Positions 59,132-64,000 of a DNA stretch of 64,000 bases are shown here, in pieces. The DNA is from Antitrichia curtipendula. Its lineage: Eukaryota > Streptophyta > Bryopsida > Hypnales > Leucodontaceae. The notes beneath the pieces were generated by a model. The model worked only from the letters and a program-made list of their open reading frames with translations. It searched no databases and was not told where the DNA came from. A program made the translations under genes and the position numbers. Position 1 is the stretch's first letter. The number at the start of each line of letters is the position of its first letter. The stretch covers positions 3,162,001 through 3,226,000 of the forward strand of contig OX579641.1 of the NCBI GenBank assembly GCA_951230915.1. Reading direction: 5' to 3'.

Positions 59132-61010
59132 TGTGGGAGCCTGAAAAGTAAGATAAGTCTTGATTAGTTGGGAAAGTAGAGGAAGGAGTTAATAGGAGTA
59201 CAATTTTTTGGTTTATCTAAGGGTAATCTAAACACCTTACCACAATTAACGTTCCATACTAATAGAATAATGGTAGATAGATAATTAGGTTAAGACCAGT
59301 AGTTAAAGTTTCTTGTTTTTATTGAGAATTGGAACCGGATTGAGATCCGGGATCGTTTCAAATACCGGGGCCGGGTTTCAAAATATAACGGGAGGTATCT
59401 ATTGGGGAGTTACCATTCGGGAGAAGAGAAGTTACCCAGTCAGTCAGCAAAGGAGGAGAGCGAATCCGAATCCGGATTCGAATCCAAGTCCCAACTCGAC
59501 TTGGAAGAGGAAGAGAAATCTGACTTGGCCTTGATTTCTCCGTCCAGCTTTAAGGGGAAGACTTCAGCTAAGGGTAAGACAACTAAGCCTTCAACCAATA
59601 GAAAACAGTCACTAAGAAAGGGCGTCTCCAAAACCGAGGGACCTTCTCCAAAGAAAGGTAGAAAGTAGAAGTAGAAGTATGAGTTCTTAGGATAAGCCTA
59701 GGAATAGTAGGCGGAAAGTACAATAAAGTAAAGTAGAGTTCAGTTAACTTAATTATAGGAAAGTTTAGTTCAGTTAAGTGAAGGAAAGTTAAAGCTTTTG
59801 AGTGTTAGAAAGTTAGTTGACAACTACTTTTTGAGATGCATGCACCTAGACGCAAGTTTCTATGATTTTAGGATCTAAAGATCCATCTTTTGCGGATTGT
59901 CTTGTAGTTAGACAGTTAGTTTGGAAGGATAAGGAATGATCCTGGTCCTCTCCTTTTTGATCCAAAGTGCCAGTTAGGGTGCCTTGGAGGTTAGTATTTA
60001 AAGGGGTTCAAAGTGTTGAAACCCCGGGCGTTCTTACTCTTGTTGTTTTCTTCATTTTTATGCAAACCTCAGAAATCCTTTTACACCGGTTGGTCTGAAT
60101 AAGTCTTGATTGTGTAGATTGGTATGCCTTGAAATGCGTTGTTGCATGTGCGGATAGCTCGTCTTTGTGTAGTGAAGAAGGAAGAAAGGATCCCCCAGGT
60201 TCTATCAGGATCCGAGTCCGGATAGTCTAAAAGAGTTGGTCTATCAAATCTTTGTCTACTAGGGGGAAGTCTAGGTGTTGAAGTTTCTAGAGAGTCTTCT
60301 GTTTCAGGATAGCCGTTCCTAGGTTAAGGTTTGCCTTTCAGGAGGAAGGAGGAGCGCTTGCCAAAGTCTGAAAGGTCTTGTTGTTTCCGGGAGAGAGAGA
60401 CAAGAAGATAACTAGATCCCTTAGTTAATAGAGTACCAAGTCTAGGCTGTTAGGATTGGATATAGGTAGGTCTGTCGTTGTAGTAAGAGAGGATACAAGG
60501 GGGGGTTTCCTGAGTGACATGTTGGACCGAAATCAATCCCAATCCGGCTGTGAGGAAGTACCCGTATCCGGGAGTTTTGTGGGGTTTTTTTGTGTGTTTT
60601 GTGTTGTTTAGTGAAACTCCATTCACTCTAAACTATTGGAGGGTAGGGTATACGTTCCCTCCCTTAATCCCAAAAGCGGAACCCTCTTAATAGAGGTTAA
60701 ACTACTTTGGTTACTAAGGAGTTGATACAAACTAGGTTGTTCTCTGGTTTGTGGAAGTTGGTGAATAGTATTGAAATAGCTTAAGACCAAAAGGGAGTTT
60801 TAGGAGGTGTAGGATAAGAAAGTGAGAGTTCGAGTCTGAAAATTCGGATTCCTTTCCCTTAAGCTGTTTCCTGTTTCCGTGTGAGGGAAACCCGGAATTT
60901 TGGTGATGTTACCAATAAAATCCTTTGGGAACGATACACGAGTCACTTTAGGTGTTTTTAAGTCTATTTAACATCTAAAAGTGGGATTTGTGCTTTCTTG
61001 TACTATGACA
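59132..61010. mobile_element. Solo LTR (1879 bp) inserted in the LINE
   Basis: It begins TGTGGGAGCC and ends CTATGACA, so has the TG...CA ends of LTRs, and is flanked by the 5-bp duplication GGCTC. A TATA-like TATTTAAAGG occurs near 59994 and AATAAA near 60914, as expected for the U3-R-U5 of an LTR read on the plus strand. No polyprotein, primer-binding site or second LTR is present, so the copy arose by recombination between two LTRs. Short frames at 59313-59668 have no family resemblance. Gypsy versus copia cannot be decided. Confidence 0.85.
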
Positions 61011-61015
61011 GGCTC

Positions 61016-61639
61016 CATGTACTTTTAAAATGTAATCAACAACATATCCACGCTCTCAGAGTAAAAAGATATAATAAAGCAGTATGGGAACTACGGAAGC
61101 TAACTATATCCAACAAAAAAAGTAGATTCTATACCCTAATGAATGCAGGCACATTCAACAATAATCCACAGGAAAACACTGTTCTTTCATGGCTCTTACC
61201 TTGCTCGTGTGAAAGACAAAGATGTCACTGTAATGCTAGATTCAAATCGGACATCCTCTGTGTTAAAGGACTTCCATACCAAAATAATCTACCAACTACT
61301 CCAAATAACAATATCACTATACAGTTCATAGAATTCACATACACTAATGATCGATTCTCACAAATAGCAATAGATAACAAAATCCAAAAGTACCAACCAT
61401 TAATCAATAACATTATGGCCTAAGGATGGATTATGGACCCACTTATTGTCATTACCGCAGGAGCTAGGGGAACAACACATACTCCATCAATGAAACTTCT
61501 TGAAAACAAACTCAAACTGCCTGAAACCGCTGTGAAACAAACTCTTAAAACAATCAACACCATTGCCATACAATTTTCCGGATCAATCATCCTTTATAAA
61601 AGAAAAATAGAAAATAACCAAGCACTCCCACTTGAATAA
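61016..61639 (+). pseudogene. C-terminal part of LINE ORF2 after the LTR
   Basis: It resumes with HVLLKC, completing the zinc knuckle, then ALRVKRYNKAVWELRKL, a second Cys-rich CSCERQRCHC cluster, and a closing helical section with VITAGARGTTHTPSMKLLE. A stop near 61421-61423 and a frame change near 61430 break it. This tail domain is conserved in RNase-H-bearing LINEs; its function is unknown to me. Confidence 0.75.
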
Positions 61640-61876
61640 GACATTGTTTTAAACATCCCTCTCCCTTGCACATATACTGCATATCCACATGCTTCTTAAT
61701 CCTGGTTACTTTTAATTTTGGTTACTTGTAACTAAAGTGTCTATTCTCAAAAGGGAAGAGTAGTTTTGCATCAATGGCCTTTGATCCACTGGACAACGGC
61801 TCATTGTCATTATGAACAGACACTTTATTCACGCCGGCCTTCTTTGAAGACCGGAGTTCTTATCTATCTATCTATC
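61640..61876 (+). other. LINE 3' UTR and (TATC)n tail
   Basis: About 220 bp of non-coding sequence, ending in TATCTATCTATCTATC instead of a poly(A). Short tandem tails of this sort are known from several LINE clades and suggest template slippage at priming. Confidence 0.75.
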
Positions 61877-62082
61877 TAAAGATTTGGATGGTGTAATGGT
61901 AAAACCTTTGGACCTCAACTATGAGGTCCTAAGTTTGAACCTCAACACCACACAAATAGAGTGTCATCTTTGAGGTTCAAACCTTGGGCCTTGTAGTGGA
62001 GGTCCAAAAGTTTTACCATTACACCATCCAAATCTTTATATGTTAATGTAAGGGGTAGGTTTTTGTTTACCAAAGTTCAGAG
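61877..62082. repeat. Palindrome with inverted tRNA-like units (LINE target)
   Basis: The arms pair over about 65 bp inside (61877-61943 with 61970-62040). The right arm extends further to pair with 48405-48437, across the LINE. Each arm contains TGGTGTAATGG (61889-61899, complement near 62017-62027) and GTTTGAACCTC (61933-61943, complement near 61972-61983). These resemble RNA polymerase III A and B boxes about 34 bp apart, as in tRNA genes and SINE heads. I cannot build a proper tRNA cloverleaf. Confidence 0.6.
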
Positions 62083-62850
62083 GTTCAATTTGAGTTCACC
62101 AAACTGCATTTGATGGTTGCAATTGCAGGGACTTTTAGCTTCTTCATCCAATATTTGTTTTCAATAAAAAAAATCAGGTTATGTTCCCCTTGAATTCTAG
62201 TTATTGTGAAAAAAAATTTCATGTCAATCCAAGTTGTTTTGAATGTTTGGGACCAATTCAAACTTCAGAATTCCAACATTTTTGGATTATAGTGAACTTT
62301 GGAGGCTTATTTCTTCTTCATACAATGTCTGTTTTCAATAAATCTCTTAAAAAAAGTTGTGCATACTAGTCTAGTTTGTGTGGCTAAAATTTCATATCAA
62401 TCCAAGGATTTATAAGTGACTGAGAAGCATTTTAGTAGAAGGAAGTTCAGCTTCATATGTGTTTTTTTCAAAAAAATTGTTATCTTTTGACATTTTAAAG
62501 CCATTTTGCAAACACAATGACTCAATTCAATGATGGTTTTTTCAACAATGTGTTTGTATGCTGGTTTTCATAGTTTAAAGTTTTTTTATTTGAATAGGTT
62601 TAGAAATCAAATTTCACCTCTAAATGTGTTTCTAGGAAAATTTCAGCATCTTTTTTCTACATTAAAACATTATAATCTTGCAATCTACGCAGTCAAATGA
62701 CTCCAAATTTGATTCATGTCATTCTAAGCCCTATACACTACAAAATTATACAATACACTTGAGATTTTTATGCCTTATCGACGTTTTGAACTATAACACT
62801 TCAAAAGCAATGATGTTTTTAAATCCCAAAAGTCCTTGGGCTTGGAGGGG
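62045..62850. mobile_element. TTAA-family MITE, copy I
   Basis: The right end GGCTTGGAGGGG is followed by TTAA (62851-62854). The body matches 7055-8030 in the same orientation. The left terminus is unclear because it abuts the palindrome. Non-coding. Confidence 0.55.
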
Positions 62851-62854
62851 TTAA

Positions 62855-64000
62855 TAAAATCTAGATAAAAATTGCACTACAAAGATCCAAAATTTAAAAA
62901 AAGAAGTTTGCTGAGTTATTATTGAAGTACTCAAGGTACAAAACATTCTTGAATGTGAAGGAGGGGGGGGCGCTTTCTACAATAGTACCATAACAAGAAT
63001 ACATTTGTGTTATAGTAGTCTATAATATATAGGTAAGTCTACATTTAAGATTTTTTACAATGAAACAAACCTTGATTAGTGGAAAGCAAAGGATCCTATA
63101 GGGTTAATTGTGCTTGCTAGAAAAATCTCACCACTGGAATTGGTGTATTTCAATTCCATCTTAGAGCTATCAACGATGTAGTTTTTTTGTTCAATTTCAT
63201 ATTTATTTCTACTTAATAAATTTTTAAAGATTAAAAATTTAGTATTTAAAAAAAAATCCTAGACTTTCAATTCAAATGTTCAATACAAGAAAGTTTTAAA
63301 TCAGATTCTTTAGTGCAAAATTTTTAAGTTAAGAAAATTCAAAGTCAATTAATCTAGTCAAGGAACATGCTAAAAACCTTGATTTCTTCACTTTAAATAA
63401 AAATATCTTGCAATCTATGTTGAGATAGTTTTTGAAATTTCTTATTCACATTATTATACTAGTCTAGTACAAGATTTCATGGTTAGATATGCAAAAAAAG
63501 TAATTATTATTATTTTTTTGCTCTGCAATAGAAATGACAATTTTGAGTGTTTTTTAGGGACTAAATGGCCCTTATTCTTGGAATAGCCCCTATAAAAGTG
63601 GGTAGAAGAGTCATTGTACTAAATGATCATTTTTCACATAATGACAATGATTTGTTTAAACACAATCATGATGGAAATAAAAATACATGTAGTCAAATTG
63701 TCCAATTAAGAATTTGTTTCTTTTAACTAGGAAAGAAATAGGTGAGCTACCAAAAAAATGAATGTTAATTCATAAATTCTAAGATGTTAATTAAAATAAA
63801 TGCAAGGGACCACTTTTAGAATACAGATCAAGAGTTATATTTCCTTTTCCTAATGACCATAAATAGAAAGCTACTTGCTTCCCACTTAAAAAAATTATAA
63901 CAAATTCTACGTGTTTGAAAATGATGAAATGAAGTCTCATCTTTATCATTTCAATTTGTCTGGCAATTAAAATTCATTTCACATTTTTTTTATACCTAGG
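62855..64000. mobile_element. Truncated TTAA-family MITE, copy K, in AT-rich DNA
   Basis: About 63100-63590 is the inverted counterpart of copy A (for example ccatcttagagctatcaacg and tactagtctagtacaagat). Recognisable termini are lacking on both sides. The flanks to the window end are anonymous AT-rich DNA without a gene. Confidence 0.5.

Larger units (their letters stand above)
52759..61639 (+). pseudogene. LINE ORF2 polyprotein (endonuclease, RT, RNase H), broken
   Basis: 52758-55466 is open. The endonuclease is at about 53400-54150: TTWNASS, IQETKI, GRGGLL, CGDFNRD near 53875 and the closing SDHSPV near 54126. Reverse transcriptase runs from about 55090 (TPGPNLIPN, PIALANTVYKFF, DSQEGFRAERS). 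A frameshift near 55455 leads to the frame with YIDFKNAFGSIDH, IQRGTIQGDILSPYLF and the catalytic YADD (55795-55806). Stops follow at about 55998 and 56311. 56609-57205 is a linker with a WTLQDNTIYTKWMPQRD chromo-like phrase. 57640-58090 looks methyltransferase-like. RNase H is at about 58312-58740. CSIC-x(n)-H-x(4)-C is split by the LTR, and the conserved tail ends at 61639. The copy is dead but informative. Confidence 0.85.
48450..61876 (+). mobile_element. Giant APE-type LINE with RNase H, inactive
   Basis: The element is bounded by the 12-bp duplication TAAAGATTTGGA and ends in a (TATC)n tail (about 61859-61876). Without the solo LTR and its duplicated 5 bp it is about 11.5 kb, longer than most LINEs. 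In order it holds a GC-richer 5' region with tandem repeats, an RRM-like ORF1, a 2A-like motif, an apurinic-type endonuclease, reverse transcriptase, a linker with a possible methyltransferase-like part, RNase H, a zinc knuckle and a conserved tail. The coding strand is strikingly C/A-rich and T/G-poor. Several frameshifts and stops, plus the LTR insertion, make this copy immobile. RNase H and the tail place it among the I-like or RNase-H-bearing L1-like elements; a tree would be needed to decide. Confidence 0.9.

Noticed and set aside
59313..59668. Two overlapping frames in the solo LTR
   Set aside because: Ser/Lys-rich, no family, located within LTR sequence with TATA and polyadenylation signals; chance frames.

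Overview
The window is nuclear DNA of a plant-type eukaryote with a large, AT-rich and gene-poor genome. The reasons are a spliced tyrosine-kinase-like protein kinase with an intron-borne Stowaway-type element, and a GC-rich gene with an apparent plastid transit peptide. PIF/Harbinger, copia-like, CACTA-like and LINE remnants and very many small inverted-repeat transposons fill the rest. An IMP-specific 5'-nucleotidase fused to a transit peptide points to a non-seed streptophyte (charophyte alga, bryophyte, lycophyte or fern) rather than a flowering plant, but that is an inference and the species cannot be read from the sequence.

Layout. 1-1487: decayed PIF/Harbinger transposase, minus strand. 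1.8-8.1 kb: small transposons and anonymous AT-rich DNA. 8.16-12.7 kb: gene island with a protein-like remnant or upstream exons (8.2-9.0 kb) and a four-exon protein kinase (9503-12593) that carries a tandem intron+exon duplication. 12.7-40.6 kb: mostly repeats. The dominant family is 0.4-1 kb non-autonomous elements that start CCCCTAAA, end TTTAGGGG and are flanked by TTAA. There are also fold-back, MULE-like and Stowaway-like MITEs, and two orphan exon-like open frames near 13.3 and 39.2 kb. 40.6-43.9 kb: intronless ISN1-type IMP nucleotidase gene (41213-42865), followed 25 bp after its stop codon by six copies of a conserved, apparently structured element that ends at 43844. 43.9-48.4 kb: no recognisable gene. 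48450-61876: one giant APE-type LINE (about 11.5 kb without its insert) with 12-bp target-site duplications, a (TATC)n tail, an RRM-like ORF1, a 2A-like junction motif, endonuclease, reverse transcriptase, a putative methyltransferase-like segment, RNase H and a zinc-knuckle tail. It is broken by frameshifts and by a 1.88-kb solo LTR. 61.9-64 kb: the palindrome into which the LINE jumped, then more TTAA-type elements.

The two host genes have no visible functional link. The most interesting signals are the six-copy element after the nucleotidase gene (a candidate new structured RNA with compensatory base changes), the TTAA-specific MITE family, and the unusual coding content of the LINE.
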